A DNA stretch of 64,000 bases from Enterobacter cloacae (GCF_013375935.1 NZ_CP056117.1:3720001-3784000); one strand, 5' to 3'. Shown: positions 10,065 to 19,168, counted from the first letter of the stretch. The notes: generated by a model from the letters alone, not told the origin. Made by a program: numbers and translations.

Positions 10065-10070
10065 TATAGT
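10065..10070 (+). promoter_or_regulatory. Candidate asr -10 element
   Basis: TATAGT is at 10065-10070. No good -35 hexamer lies 17 bases upstream (CGGAAA), which fits a promoter that needs an activator such as RstA. Confidence 0.45.
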
Positions 10071-10126
10071 TATTTCAACGGCCCCGCAGTGGGGTTAAAT
10101 GAAAAACCAAATTCGAGGGTATGAAA

Positions 10127-10432
10127 ATGAAAAAAGTATTAGCTCTGGTTGTTGCCGCTGCTATGGGTCTGTCTTCTGCTGCATTCGCGGCGGAAACTAC
10201 CGCCACCGCAGCACCTGCGGCAGCCACCGCCGCTCCGGCCAAAGCGGTTCACCATAAAAAACACCACAAAGCAGCAAAACCTGCGGCAGAACAGAAGGCT
10301 CAGGCGGCGAAAAAGCACCACAAAAAGGCAACTAAACCTGCGGCAGAGCAGAAAGCCCAGGCCGCTAAAAAGCATCACAAGAAAGCGGCAAAACACGAAG
10401 CGGCTAAACCTGCTGCACAGCCGGCAGCGTAA
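10127..10432 (+). CDS. asr: Acid shock protein Asr precursor
   Basis: A 101-residue basic, Ala/Lys/His-rich secreted protein. It has a classic signal peptide (residues 1-21, ending AAFA) and an internal near-repeat of about 19 residues built from KPAAEQKAQ and AAKKHHKKA units. Asr is a periplasmic intrinsically disordered protein strongly induced by acid in enterics. I chose the second ATG (10127) because GAGGGT lies at proper spacing and MKKVLAL matches E. coli; the ATG at 10121 is too close to it. An RstA box lies upstream and a strong terminator downstream. Confidence 0.92.
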   Translation: MKKVLALVVAAAMGLSSAAFAAETTATAAPAAATAAPAKAVHHKKHHKAAKPAAEQKAQAAKKHHKKATKPAAEQKAQAAKKHHKKAAKHEAAKPAAQPAA

Positions 10433-10473
10433 GGTACAGGCTTAACCGTGCCCTTCTGGGCACGCTGGTAAAC

Positions 10474-10510
10474 CGGCGCTGAACGGGAAACAGGTCAGCG
10501 CCGTTTTTTT
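10474..10510 (+). terminator. Rho-independent terminator downstream of asr
   Basis: CGGCGCTGA at 10474-10482 pairs with TCAGCGCCG at 10495-10503 and is followed by seven T. A smaller hairpin GTGCCC-TTCT-GGGCAC precedes it at 10448-10463. ydgU begins only 13 bases after the T-run, so ydgU would depend on read-through or its own promoter. Confidence 0.85.
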
Positions 10511-10523
10511 ATCCGGAGGGCGT

Positions 10524-10607
10524 ATGCTGCGGCGCTATCGGTTTGAGTTCATTCTTATCCTGCTAATTTTATGCGCACTCGTTGCCAGCCGTTTTTATCT
10601 TTCCTGA
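10524..10607 (+). CDS. ydgU: Small membrane protein YdgU
   Basis: A 27-residue ORF with one hydrophobic segment (about residues 9-22), preceded by GGAGGG. It closely resembles E. coli YdgU (shared RYRFEFIL and RFYLS), which also lies between asr and ydgD. Family knowledge: a single-pass inner-membrane small protein of unknown function. The conserved position, Shine-Dalgarno and sequence make it real despite its size. Confidence 0.85.
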   Translation: MLRRYRFEFILILLILCALVASRFYLS

Positions 10608-10708
10608 ATGTAGCACGCTGATTTTACTCCCACTTTCCCGCTGTCCCGTCTATAGTATTTTCATAGGGTTCACTTTTAATAATCATAATTACCCCACCAG
10701 AGTGTGAT

Positions 10709-11524
10709 ATGCGTAAATCTGTTGTGCTGTTACTGGGAACGTTTAGCCTATTTGCGGGCTTTTCACATGCGGATGATGGCGACGCCATTAGCGCTAAAGA
10801 GGTTAAGACGCTGTTTTTTGGTCATGACGACCGCACGCGTGTCACCGATCCTACCGACTCCCCCTGGGATGCCATCGGGCAGCTGGAAACCGCCAGCGGC
10901 AATTTATGTACAGCAACGCTCATTACGCCACACCTGGCGCTGACGGCGGGACACTGCCTGTTAATGCCGCCCGAGGGCAAGCCGGACAAGGCGATCGCCC
11001 TGCGCTTTGTGTCGCAAAAAGGGATATGGCGTTATGAAATTCACGGTATCGAGGGCCGGGTGGATGCGTCGCTCGGTAAACGGTTAAAAGCGGACGGTGA
11101 CGGCTGGATTGTGCCGCCGGGCGCGGCATCCTGGGATCTCGGCCTCATTGCCTTACGCTATCCGCCGTCCGGGATCGCCCCGCTGCCGCTTTTTGATGGC
11201 GACAAAGCCGCACTTACTGAAGCCCTGAAGGCCGCCGATCGAAAAGTGACGCAGGCAGGCTATCCTGTCGATCACCTCGATTCGCTGTACACCCATACGG
11301 ACTGCGTGGTAACGGGCTGGGCGCAAAGCAGCGTGCTGTCGCATCAGTGCGATACGCTGCCGGGTGACAGCGGATCGCCGCTGATGCTAAAAACCGATAA
11401 GGGCTGGCAGCTGATTGGCGTTCAAAGCTCGGCGCCGGCAGCGAAAGATCGCTGGCGGGCCGATAACCGGGCGCTGTCAGTGACCGGATTCCGCGACAGG
11501 CTGGAGGCGCTGGCGCAGCAGTAG
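10709..11524 (+). CDS. ydgD: Trypsin-like serine protease YdgD
   Basis: A 271-residue protein with a signal peptide (about residues 1-20) and a trypsin-like fold. The catalytic triad is visible: His82 in TAGHC, Asp143 in SWDLGL and Ser221 in GDSGSP. It matches E. coli YdgD in length and order, placing it in the periplasm; its substrate is unknown to me. It converges on mdtI, whose stop is 5 bases away. Confidence 0.87.
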   Translation: MRKSVVLLLGTFSLFAGFSHADDGDAISAKEVKTLFFGHDDRTRVTDPTDSPWDAIGQLETASGNLCTATLITPHLALTAGHCLLMPPEGKPDKAIALRFVSQKGIWRYEIHGIEGRVDASLGKRLKADGDGWIVPPGAASWDLGLIALRYPPSGIAPLPLFDGDKAALTEALKAADRKVTQAGYPVDHLDSLYTHTDCVVTGWAQSSVLSHQCDTLPGDSGSPLMLKTDKGWQLIGVQSSAPAAKDRWRADNRALSVTGFRDRLEALAQQ

Positions 11525-11529
11525 ATTGC

Positions 11530-11859
11530 TCAGGCGAGCTTAATCATGATCATGCCTGCGAGCAGCAGTACCAGCCCAATCCAGCCTTTATTGTTTAAAC
11601 GCTGGCCAAACATAATCCAGCCTGCTGCCAGGGTGGCGGCAATACCAAAACCACCCCACAGCGCATAGGCGACGGAAAGATCGATGCCTTTTACCGCCTG
11701 TGACAGGGCGCTGAATGCCCCCAGCACCGCGGCAATCGATAACAGGCCGTAGGCTTTACGACGGAAACCGTCAGAAAACTTCAGAAAGACGTTAGCCATT
11801 ATTTCCAGAACGATCGCGAACCCCAGCCAGGCCGCGTGGATCCATTCAAACTGCTGCAT
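11530..11859 (-). CDS. mdtI: Spermidine export protein MdtI (SMR family)
   Basis: A 109-residue, four-helix small multidrug resistance protein with the family Glu in TM1 (residue 19, AIVLE) and the [10 protein letters not shown] motif. With MdtJ it forms a heteromeric spermidine exporter in E. coli. Its start overlaps the end of mdtJ by 14 bases, so the two are co-translated. Confidence 0.92.
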   Translation of the reverse strand: MQQFEWIHAAWLGFAIVLEIMANVFLKFSDGFRRKAYGLLSIAAVLGAFSALSQAVKGIDLSVAYALWGGFGIAATLAAGWIMFGQRLNNKGWIGLVLLLAGMIMIKLA

Positions 11860-12208
11860 GGGTCTGCTCCTTCTGCTGTTTAGCCGGCTTGCGGGTACCC
11901 GATTTAATCAGCACGATACCTGCTACCAGGGTCGTCAGACCGGCAATTTTCATCGTCGTCAGGGTTTCGTCAAATAACAGCACGCTGAACAGCGTAATCA
12001 GCAAAATACCGGTACCTTCCCACAATGCGTAGGCCACGCCGAGCGCGATTTTTTTAACCGCGAAAGAGAGGAAAATATAGGAAAGCGTAATCATCACCAG
12101 CATCAAAATAAAACCGGTGCTACCGTCACTGACGCTCGCCCATTTCATCGACAAGGTGCCGGTAATTTCAGCGACGATAGCCAGAGCTAATAAAATCCAG
12201 TAAAACAT
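11846..12208 (-). CDS. mdtJ: Spermidine export protein MdtJ (SMR family)
   Basis: A 120-residue partner of MdtI with four membrane helices and the SMR motif (Glu in [14 protein letters not shown]). I chose the ATG at 12208 (MFYWILL) because CAGGAG sits 8 bases upstream and the start matches E. coli; an upstream in-frame start would add 19 unrelated residues. The leader upstream is more than 120 bases long and holds small ORFs, consistent with the polyamine-responsive leader described for E. coli mdtJI. Confidence 0.92.
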   Translation of the reverse strand: MFYWILLALAIVAEITGTLSMKWASVSDGSTGFILMLVMITLSYIFLSFAVKKIALGVAYALWEGTGILLITLFSVLLFDETLTTMKIAGLTTLVAGIVLIKSGTRKPAKQQKEQTHAAV

Positions 12209-12629
12209 GTTTTTCTCCTGCTTGAGAATATAATCCATCGAGGCTCGCTGCGGGCAGCAAACCAAAAAAAATAGCGAATTAAATCAGATAGCTAAGCGCA
12301 TAGCACCAGCTCAGGCAGAAGACGTGACTATAGCGCGGAACGCCAGTGTTGCTCACCGGAGAGAAGGCAGAGGGAGGTAGAAAACAGAGCAGAGTTGTTT
12401 GAAAAATACGTCCTGAACAAATTGTCCATAAAATTACAATTATCCGCGGTCTTGCTTCTCGTCTTTGCGGATGAAAATTGTCCTCAGTAGTTGAACACGC
12501 CTGATTTGTATCATAAGCCAGGAAATTACTCAAAGTCTTTTCACTTCTTTACCCACTCCGTTTGATTTTGGTTAGTTTATTGCAACCGCTTTACCCTCTA
12601 TTATTAATAAAAACTTTTTGGGAACGTTC
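12209..12629. other. mdtJI-tqsA divergent intergenic region (421 bp)
   Basis: This AT-richer spacer holds the mdtJI leader on the minus strand and the tqsA promoter region on the plus strand. A consensus-like TATGAT is at 12510-12515 on the minus strand, but without a well-spaced -35. Besides the leader ORFs I see no gene here. Confidence 0.5.
12328..12429 (-). CDS. Candidate leader ORF (mdtU-like) upstream of mdtJI
   Basis: A 33-codon ORF starting with ATG at 12429 and ending 119 bases upstream of mdtJ. The peptide begins MDNLFRTYF and ends EQHWRSAL. A weak purine stretch (GCGGA) lies 12 or more bases upstream of the ATG. E. coli mdtJI has a leader ORF (mdtU) whose translation mediates spermidine control; position and size agree, but I cannot confirm homology. 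An overlapping frame (GTG near 12356, stop at 12279, ending WCYALSYLI) is an alternative. Confidence 0.35.
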   Translation of the reverse strand: MDNLFRTYFSNNSALFSTSLCLLSGEQHWRSAL

Positions 12630-13670
12630 ATGGCTAAACCCATTATTACCCTCAACGGGCTTAAGATCGTCATCATGCTGGGCATGCTGACGATCGTTTT
12701 AACCGGGGTCCGCTTCGCGGCCGATATCATCGTGCCCTTTATCCTGGCGCTGTTTATCGCGGTGATCCTCAACCCGCTGGTGCAGCGGATGGTGCGGCTG
12801 CGCATTCCTCGCGTGCTGGCGATAAGCCTGCTTATCAGCATAATTATCGTCGCGATGGTGCTGCTGGTGGCCTATCTGGGAACGTCCCTGAACGAGCTGG
12901 CGCGAACGTTGCCGAAGTATCGCTCCTCGCTGGCGATCCCGCTGCTGCAAATTGAGCCCTGGCTGCAGCGGGCAGGCATCGAAGTTTCTGTTGAGGAGCT
13001 GCTTAAGTACATCGATCCGAATGCCGCCATGACGATTGTGACCAGCCTGCTGGCGCAGCTGTCTAACGCGATGACCTCCATTTTCCTGCTGTTCCTGACG
13101 GTAGTATTTATGCTGCTGGAAGTCCCGCAACTGCCCGCAAAGCTTCAGCACCTTATGGTTCGTCCGGTTGAAGGAATGGGCGCCATTCAGCGCGCGCTCG
13201 ACAGCGTCTCACGCTATCTGGTGCTGAAAACGGCCATCAGCCTGGTGACGGGGATCGTGGTCTGGGGGATGCTCGTCGCGCTGGACGTGCGTTTTGCCTT
13301 CGTCTGGGGGCTGCTGGCCTTTGCGCTTAACTACATCCCCAACATCGGCTCCGTGCTGGCGGCGATTCCCCCTATCCTTCAGACTCTGGTTTTTAGCGGA
13401 TTATACGACGCGCTGATCCTGCTGGCGGGCTATCTGGTGATTAACCTCGTCTTCGGGAACATTCTTGAGCCACGAATGATGGGACGCGGGCTGGGGCTTT
13501 CCACCCTCGTTGTTTTCCTGTCCCTGATATTCTGGGGCTGGCTGCTCGGGCCTGTCGGCATGCTGCTCTCCGTTCCGTTGACCATTATCGTCAAAATTGG
13601 CCTTGAGCAGACGGCTGGTGGGCAAAGTATCGCGGTTCTGCTGAGCGATATGAGCCACAGGGCCGATTAA
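12630..13670 (+). CDS. tqsA: AI-2 exporter-family transporter TqsA
   Basis: A 346-residue AI-2E/PerM-family membrane protein with about seven to eight helices, close to E. coli TqsA (YdgG), which exports autoinducer-2 or modulates its transport. The conserved C-terminal motif [15 protein letters not shown] is present. I chose ATG 12630 ([10 protein letters not shown]), preceded by GGGAACG; a TTG four codons upstream is also open. The stop overlaps the next, convergent gene by 4 bases. Confidence 0.9.
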   Translation: MAKPIITLNGLKIVIMLGMLTIVLTGVRFAADIIVPFILALFIAVILNPLVQRMVRLRIPRVLAISLLISIIIVAMVLLVAYLGTSLNELARTLPKYRSSLAIPLLQIEPWLQRAGIEVSVEELLKYIDPNAAMTIVTSLLAQLSNAMTSIFLLFLTVVFMLLEVPQLPAKLQHLMVRPVEGMGAIQRALDSVSRYLVLKTAISLVTGIVVWGMLVALDVRFAFVWGLLAFALNYIPNIGSVLAAIPPILQTLVFSGLYDALILLAGYLVINLVFGNILEPRMMGRGLGLSTLVVFLSLIFWGWLLGPVGMLLSVPLTIIVKIGLEQTAGGQSIAVLLSDMSHRAD

Positions 13671-14614
13671 TCCTCCATCGACAGCACGGGCTTGCCCGCT
13701 CTTCCCGCTTCGCGATAGTAACCCAGTGCCCTCTGCCATTCTGGCAGAGGGTAAAGGGCGACATCGCTGCACCGGCTGGCGCGCAGTTCAGGCCAGATAC
13801 GCTGAAACTCCGCCTGCCACGCCTCTGCGCTGAGGCTGTCCAGATAGTTGCGGATATGAAACCAGGCCACGCGCGGCAACGCCCGCTGCTGCCGGAAGGT
13901 CTGCCCGGAGAGCAGCCCGTAGCAGACAAACGTCCCCCTTTCAGGCATCACGCTCAGAATCGTCTCCGCCAGGCTACCGCCCGTGGCGTCGTACACCACG
14001 TCCGCCTTGGAGGCGGCGGCGTTGACCGCCTCCCCGTCGTGCTGTGCAATCGGGACGATCCCCATCTCAGCCAGGCGCCCGGCGTGCACCGCTGAACGAT
14101 GGATGCCGTAGACGGCTTCTGCACCCGCCCGGCGCGCCCACTGGCCAAGGAGGATGGCGCAGTCCGATCCGGCGGCGGTGAGCAGCACCGTTTTCCCGCT
14201 CGCAGGATAGCGGTCCAGCATCATCTGCGCGGCAAGCGGGTTGATATAGGCGCGCGCGGCAAGCAGCGAGTCGACGTCGTCCGGAACGGGAACGGCATAT
14301 TCTGCCGGGCAGTCGACGTAGCGCTGCCAGGTTCCCTGCCCGCGCAGCGGCAGCACCCGCTTACCGAGCAGCGCCGCGTAAGCCGCGGGCGCTTCAGCTA
14401 CCACGCCGACGCCTTCATAGCCGGCGACCGCAGGCAGCGGCGTGCGGTGGCGATACGCTCCGGTAACGGGGATGAGGTCGGAGGCGTTGACCGGAGCAAA
14501 AAGCATGCGCACCCGGAGATCTCCCGGCTTTAGCGCACAAAGCGCGGCGGATTCTGCCTGGAGTACCGATTCAGGCTCGCCAAAACGGCGATACCAGAGA
14601 GACAGGTTATGCAT
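13667..14614 (-). CDS. Zinc-independent MDR-family quinone oxidoreductase-like protein
   Basis: A 315-residue medium-chain dehydrogenase/reductase of the 2-enoyl/quinone reductase type. An N-terminal GroES-like domain (APVNASDL motif near residue 45) is followed by a Rossmann domain with a TAAGSDCAI nucleotide loop. No structural or catalytic zinc cysteines are evident. It probably reduces an enone or quinone with NAD(P)H; the substrate is unknown. Its start overlaps the end of the upstream flavin oxidoreductase gene by 8 bases (ATGCATAA), so they form a two-gene operon. Confidence 0.75.
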   Translation of the reverse strand: MHNLSLWYRRFGEPESVLQAESAALCALKPGDLRVRMLFAPVNASDLIPVTGAYRHRTPLPAVAGYEGVGVVAEAPAAYAALLGKRVLPLRGQGTWQRYVDCPAEYAVPVPDDVDSLLAARAYINPLAAQMMLDRYPASGKTVLLTAAGSDCAILLGQWARRAGAEAVYGIHRSAVHAGRLAEMGIVPIAQHDGEAVNAAASKADVVYDATGGSLAETILSVMPERGTFVCYGLLSGQTFRQQRALPRVAWFHIRNYLDSLSAEAWQAEFQRIWPELRASRCSDVALYPLPEWQRALGYYREAGRAGKPVLSMED

Positions 14615-15641
14615 TGCCGTCCCGCCAGCCCATTTCAGGAGCGACGTGCTTCAGGATGGACTCAATAACGTGCGCGTTGTACTCCACGCCGAGCTGATTG
14701 GGCACCGTGAGCAACAGCGTATCCGCTTCCGCGATCGCTTCATCCTGCTTCAGCTGTTCAATCAGCCTGTCTGGCTCCGCGGCGTAGCTGCGGCCAAAGA
14801 TTGCCCGCGTTTTTTCATCCAGATAGCCTACGCTGTCGCTCTCATTGCGGCCTGAACCGAAATACATCCGGTCGCGATCGTCCATCAGAGCAAAAATGCT
14901 GCGGCTGACCGAAACGCGTGGCTGTCGCGCGTGCCCCGCATCAGCCCAGGCCTGCCGGTAGGCGCGGATCTGTTTTGCCTGCTGGATGTGGAACGGCTCG
15001 CCGGTTTCATCGTCTTTCAGCGTTGAGCTTTGCAGATTCATCTCCAGCTTTGCCGCCCATACTGCTGTTGCATTTGAGCCCGCGCCCCACCAGATACGTT
15101 CACGCAGGCCGTCCGAGTGCGGCTCGAGTCGCAGCAGCCCCGGCGGATTCGGAAACATCGGCTGTGGATTCGGTTTTGCAAACCCCTCACCGCGCAGGAC
15201 GTCAAGCAGTACCTCCGTGTGGCGGCGCGCCATATCGGATTCGTTTTCACCTTCCTGCGGCACATAGCCAAAATGCCGCCAGCCGTCAATGACCTGCTCC
15301 GGAGAGCCGCGGCTGATGCCAAGCTGTAGCCGTCCGCCAGAGATCAGATCGGCCGCACCGGCATCCTCCGCCATATACAGCGGATTTTCATAGCGCATGT
15401 CGATCACGCCCGTACCGATTTCGATACGCCTGGTTTTTGCGCCTATCGCAGCCAGCAGCGGGAACGGCGAGCCGAGCTGGCGGGCAAAGTGATGCACCCT
15501 GAAATACGCCCCGTCCGCCCCCAGCTCCTCGGCTGCAACCGCCAGGTCGATAGACTGCAACAGCGCGTCTGCCGCGCTTCGCGTGGCGGACTGGGAGGAC
15601 GGCGTCCAGTGGCCAAACGACAAAAATCCGATCTTTTTCAT
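14607..15641 (-). CDS. LLM-class flavin-dependent oxidoreductase
   Basis: A 344-residue bacterial luciferase-like monooxygenase. It starts MKKIGFLSFGHW and carries the conserved LQLGISRGSPEQ loop of flavin/F420-type TIM-barrel LLM proteins. Family enzymes oxidise diverse small molecules with FMNH2 from a partner reductase. It is co-transcribed with the MDR reductase (8-base overlap). Neither gene lies next to tqsA in E. coli K-12. Substrate unknown. Confidence 0.8.
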   Translation of the reverse strand: MKKIGFLSFGHWTPSSQSATRSAADALLQSIDLAVAAEELGADGAYFRVHHFARQLGSPFPLLAAIGAKTRRIEIGTGVIDMRYENPLYMAEDAGAADLISGGRLQLGISRGSPEQVIDGWRHFGYVPQEGENESDMARRHTEVLLDVLRGEGFAKPNPQPMFPNPPGLLRLEPHSDGLRERIWWGAGSNATAVWAAKLEMNLQSSTLKDDETGEPFHIQQAKQIRAYRQAWADAGHARQPRVSVSRSIFALMDDRDRMYFGSGRNESDSVGYLDEKTRAIFGRSYAAEPDRLIEQLKQDEAIAEADTLLLTVPNQLGVEYNAHVIESILKHVAPEMGWRDGNA

Positions 15642-15847
15642 AATGACGTATCCTGATGAAGCATTGCGTAATCCCTACTCTACGCATTCACGGATGAGAA
15701 TAAATGGTGATTATTTAACGGAATGGTTCAAATAAACTGACTAAAAACGCCGTTTGTATCCATCCCTCCATGCGAGGATGGCATTCTCCCGTCATAACAT
15801 AATGCGATATAGTGTGACGTATTCTCATGTTAACAGGTACTTCAGCA

Positions 15848-16195
15848 ATGGCTCTTATCCCCAAAAACTACGCACGGCTGGAAAGCGGCTACCGTGAAAA
15901 AGCGCTAAAAATCTACCCATGGGTTTGCGGACGCTGCTCGCGCGAGTTTGTTTATTCGAATCTTCGTGAACTTACGGTTCACCATATCGACCACGATCAC
16001 ACCAACAACCCAGAAGACGGCAGTAACTGGGAACTGCTGTGTCTGTTTTGCCACGATCACGAGCACTCGAAGTACACCGAGGCGGACCAGTATGGCACCA
16101 CCGTTGTCGCGGGTGAGGATGCGCAAAAAGACGTGGGCGTCGCCACGTTTAACCCCTTCGCCGATTTAAAAGCGATGATGAACAAGAAGAAATAA
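15848..16195 (+). CDS. yajD: HNH nuclease family protein YajD
   Basis: A 115-residue protein almost identical to E. coli YajD over its length. The HNH core (LTVHHIDHDHTNNP...NWELLCLFCHDHEH) and the zinc-type CGRC and CLFC cysteine pairs are all present. I chose ATG 15848 (MALIPKNYARL) rather than the ATG at 15827 because it matches the E. coli start and length. In K-12 yajD sits near tsx/nrdR, far from the terminus, so this location differs. Cellular role unknown. Confidence 0.88.
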   Translation: MALIPKNYARLESGYREKALKIYPWVCGRCSREFVYSNLRELTVHHIDHDHTNNPEDGSNWELLCLFCHDHEHSKYTEADQYGTTVVAGEDAQKDVGVATFNPFADLKAMMNKKK

Positions 16196-16209
16196 TATCG
16201 ACGGCTTCA

Positions 16210-16234
16210 CTGCCCATACCTGCCGTATGGGCAG
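16210..16234 (+). repeat. Perfect 9-bp inverted repeat after yajD
   Basis: CTGCCCATA and TATGGGCAG flank a 7-base loop 14 bases after the yajD stop. No T-run follows directly, so it is a weak or Rho-assisted terminator, lying between the convergent yajD and the orphan gene at 16263. Confidence 0.5.
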
Positions 16235-16262
16235 TCAGAAAAAGAAAGTTGATGTATTCCAG

Positions 16263-16709
16263 TCACAGGTTGAACAAGGAGACGGCCTTAATATCGGCTT
16301 CAGGATTCACGCGTTTTACAGTCTCTAAAAAAGCAGCGAAGTTTTGATTAAACACCGTCAGATTATTATAAAACTGTACCTGTTTTTCACCGGCTCCCTC
16401 AAGATAGCTCACAGACCAGAGCCGCCTGTTATTTACCACTATCGAGCCCGGCTTAATTTTTACGATAGCCGCCAGCTCAATTTTACGGGCATCTCCCTTT
16501 ATAACCTCGTATAAATACTGCTCATCATAAAAGTAGGTTTTACCTGACGATCCGCCAAACCAGAAAGGATGGGTAGAGATTTTTTTCAATCCCCGACTGT
16601 CGGCAACGATACGCTTTGGATGCCGAATACGCCTGACGAAAAAGCGCATCAGCATAATCAGTGCCGCAAAAGACAGCACCACGAAAAGTAAGTTAATGCT
16701 CTCCCGCAT
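16263..16709 (-). CDS. Uncharacterised membrane-anchored protein
   Basis: A 148-residue protein I do not recognise. It has an N-terminal hydrophobic helix (about residues 7-24) followed by a basic stretch (RRIRHPKR) and a soluble C-terminal domain of alternating beta-like segments (TYFYDEQYLYEV, VKIKPGSIVVNN, KQVQFYN). This pattern resembles small PH-like or DUF domains that follow one membrane anchor, but I cannot name a family. It converges on yajD and is divergent from the M19 dipeptidase gene. Confidence 0.6.
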   Translation of the reverse strand: MRESINLLFVVLSFAALIMLMRFFVRRIRHPKRIVADSRGLKKISTHPFWFGGSSGKTYFYDEQYLYEVIKGDARKIELAAIVKIKPGSIVVNNRRLWSVSYLEGAGEKQVQFYNNLTVFNQNFAAFLETVKRVNPEADIKAVSLFNL

Positions 16710-16962
16710 ATTTCGTTACCTGCCACGCATAATGCTAAGTGGCGGAGTATAGCGTAGGCCGGTAGCTCAGGGAACGTATGCGCTGCAATGGCGGATGGAA
16801 TCGGAAATACTTTTGCCCCGACACGCAACGCGATGTGCCGATCTCCTTACTGTTAAGTGATATTAATAATTGCCGCCAGGTTGTAAATTTCTCCTTGCCG
16901 GACGGGACAAATCGGTTATCGTGCCGGGCAACTTTCTTAGCAACAACACAGTGGGATGCGCT

Positions 16963-17982
16963 ATGGCGATTTTTGATGGTCACAACGACCTGTTGCTTAA
17001 TCTTTGGCTTCACCATCGCCAGGATCCGGTCACGGCCTTCTTTTCGGGTATCGGGAACGGACATCTCGATTATCCGCGCATGCAGCAGGGCGGATTTTCC
17101 GGCGGGCTGTTTGCCCTCTTTGTGCCGCCGCAGGCGTATATCGCCCGCATGGCACCGCAGCACGCCAACGAGCCGTGGCAGCCGGTCGACATTCTCTGGC
17201 AGCAGCTGGCGATCCTTAAGCAGATCGTCGCGCAATCTGCTGGCCGCGCGCGACTGTGCCTGAGCGCGGCGGATATTGAACGCTGCCGTCAGGACAAGGT
17301 GCTGGCGATGGTGGCGCATATTGAGGGCGCGGGCGGTTTCGACAGTGACGGAGACGACCTGCAGGCTTTTTATGCCGCCGGCGTGCGCAGCATTGGTCCA
17401 TTCTGGAATATTGCTAACCGCTTTGGCACCGGCGTAAACGGCGCCTTTCCCGGCAGCCCGGACAGCGGTCCTGGACTCACCCCGGAAGGTATCGCCTTCA
17501 TCAGGCAGGCTAACGCCCTGAACATGCTGATTGACGTCTCGCATATGAATGAAAAGGCGTTCTGGGATACCGCCCGCCATTCATCGGCGCCGCTGGTCGC
17601 CACCCACTCCAACGCCCACACGCTGTGCCCGCAGCCGCGTAATTTAACCGATCGGCAGCTGCTGGCTATCCGCAACAGCGGCGGCGTGGTGGGCGTGAAC
17701 TTCGGCAATGCCTTTCTGCGCGCCGACGGTAAACGCGATAGCGACACCCCGCTGAGCGCTATTGTCCGCCATATCGACTATCTTATTAACATCATGGGTG
17801 ACGATTGCGTCGCGCTGGGATCGGACTTTGACGGCATTACGCTGCCTGATGAGTTAGGCGACGTGAGTGGTTTACCCCGGCTAATCAGCGCGTTGCGCGC
17901 TAGCGGCTATGATCAATTAATGCTGGATAAGCTGCTGTGGGGCAACTGGCAAAAGGTATTAAAAAATGTTTGGCAACAATAG
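16963..17982 (+). CDS. M19-family membrane dipeptidase linked to the pqq operon
   Basis: A 339-residue amidohydrolase-fold zinc dipeptidase. It starts MAIFDGHND, giving the metal-binding HxD of the family, followed by a conserved Glu in AHIEGAGG, the HSNAH region and a SDFDG motif. I chose ATG 16963 so that the catalytic HxD falls near the N-terminus as in other cytosolic M19 members; an upstream ATG at 16870 adds 31 unlikely residues. It lies 138 bases before pqqA on the same strand. A dipeptidase-like ORF upstream of pqqA is, as I recall, also known in Klebsiella. A role in trimming the cross-linked Glu-Tyr product is only an inference. Confidence 0.85.
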   Translation: MAIFDGHNDLLLNLWLHHRQDPVTAFFSGIGNGHLDYPRMQQGGFSGGLFALFVPPQAYIARMAPQHANEPWQPVDILWQQLAILKQIVAQSAGRARLCLSAADIERCRQDKVLAMVAHIEGAGGFDSDGDDLQAFYAAGVRSIGPFWNIANRFGTGVNGAFPGSPDSGPGLTPEGIAFIRQANALNMLIDVSHMNEKAFWDTARHSSAPLVATHSNAHTLCPQPRNLTDRQLLAIRNSGGVVGVNFGNAFLRADGKRDSDTPLSAIVRHIDYLINIMGDDCVALGSDFDGITLPDELGDVSGLPRLISALRASGYDQLMLDKLLWGNWQKVLKNVWQQ

Positions 17983-18072
17983 GTTGTATTGTAAACATTA
18001 AGTTAATTCCTTACATTTTGCGGGTTGAGCTTTACCCCTCTGTAGCGCATTATTTGATGGCTATCACAAAAC

Positions 18073-18105
18073 CGGCACAAACGATGGTGTTAGTGCCGTA
18101 TTTTT
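18073..18105 (+). terminator. Hairpin with T-run just upstream of pqqA
   Basis: CGGCAC at 18073-18078 pairs with GTGCCG at 18093-18098 and is followed by TATTTTTA. It may end transcription from the dipeptidase gene or act as a pqqA leader structure; the loop of 14 bases is long. Confidence 0.4.
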
Positions 18106-18120
18106 ATAGAGGAAAAAACG

Positions 18121-18192
18121 ATGTGGAAGAAACCTGCTTTTATTGATTTACGTCTTGGCCTGGAAGTGACGCTGTACATTTCCAACCGCTAA
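18121..18192 (+). CDS. pqqA: PQQ precursor peptide PqqA
   Basis: A 23-residue peptide, the length typical of enteric PqqA. It carries the conserved Glu15 and Tyr19 (EVTLY, E-x3-Y), the two residues that are cross-linked by PqqE and become the PQQ skeleton. AGAGGA lies 8 bases upstream of the ATG. A GC hairpin follows the stop, so pqqA mRNA is probably made in excess over the rest of the operon. Confidence 0.95.
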   Translation: MWKKPAFIDLRLGLEVTLYISNR

Positions 18193-18198
18193 TCGCTC

Positions 18199-18223
18199 TG
18201 CCCGCCATCCGTGCGGGCATTTT
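18199..18223 (+). terminator. Attenuator hairpin between pqqA and pqqB
   Basis: TGCCCGC at 18199-18205 pairs with GCGGGCA at 18213-18219, followed by TTTTC. Placed right after pqqA, it would give partial termination and so more pqqA than pqqB-F message. Confidence 0.65.
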
Positions 18224-18247
18224 CGTTTGACTACCTGGTCCATCTCC

Positions 18248-19166
18248 ATGTTTATTAAAGTCCTCGGCTCCGCCGCCGGCGGCGGTTTCCCCCAGTGGAA
18301 CTGTAACTGCGCCAACTGTCAGGGTTTACGCAACGGCACCATCCAGGCTACCCCCCCGCACCCAGTCGTCCATCATCGTCAGCGATAACGGCAAAGAGTG
18401 GGTGCTGTGTAACGCCTCCCCCGATATCGCCCAGCAGATCGCGCATACGCCGGAACTGAATAAGAAAGACGTTCTGCGCGGGACGCATATCGGCAGCATT
18501 ATCCTTACCGATAGCCAGATTGACCACACCACCGGGCTGCTCAGCCTGCGCGAGGGATGCCCGCATCACGTATGGTGTACGCCGGAGGTGCATGAGGATC
18601 TTTCCAGCGGTTTTCCGATTTTTACCATGCTAAAGCACTGGAACGGCGGCCTGATTCATCATCCCATCGCCCCGCTCAGCCCGTTTAGCGTGGAAGCCTG
18701 CCCGGACCTGGAGTTTACCGCTGTCCCCATTGCCAGTAACGCGCCGCCCTATTCCCCGTGGCGCGACCGCCCGCTGCCGGGCCATAACGTGGCGCTGTTT
18801 ATCAAAAACCGCCGTAACGGCCAGACGCTGTTCTACGCCCCGGGACTCGGCGAACCCGACGATGCCATCCTGCCGTGGCTAAACAAGGCGGACTGTCTGC
18901 TGATTGACGGTACCGTCTGGCAGGACGATGAGCTTCAGGCCGCCGGCGTCGGGCGCAATACCGGTCGCGACATGGGCCACCTGGCGCTCGGGGATGAACA
19001 CGGCATGATGGCGCTGCTGGCCTCCCTGCCGGCCAGGCGCAAAATTCTGATTCACATTAATAACACCAACCCGATCCTTAACGAGCAATCGCCGCAGCGT
19101 CACGCCCTTGCAGAGCAGGGAATAGAGGTGAGCTGGGACGGGATGAACATTACGCTTCAGGACTAA
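18248..19166 (+). pseudogene. pqqB: pqqB, frameshifted by one extra C in a C7 tract
   Basis: From ATG 18248 the frame encodes [19 protein letters not shown], a clear PqqB start, but it hits a stop at 18386-18388. The correct frame resumes right after the run of seven C at 18351-18357; with six C the protein reads through (ATPRTQSS...) to give about 305 residues, the family length. The downstream part is intact up to 19166 with the His/Asp-rich metallo-beta-lactamase-fold sites. PqqB is a hydroxylase-type enzyme acting on the cross-linked PqqA-derived precursor. The defect may be a sequencing error, a real inactivation or slippage; nothing else in the operon looks damaged. Confidence 0.85.
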
Positions 19167-19168
19167 CT

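Noticed and set aside
10240-10420. Repeats in asr as a tandem-repeat locus or CRISPR-like array
   Set aside because: They encode the Lys/Ala/His repeats of the Asr protein and have no spacers.
12279-12533. An 84-codon minus-strand frame in the mdtJI leader taken as a full gene
   Set aside because: The long N-terminal part has no good start or composition. Only its last 25 codons are kept as an alternative leader ORF.
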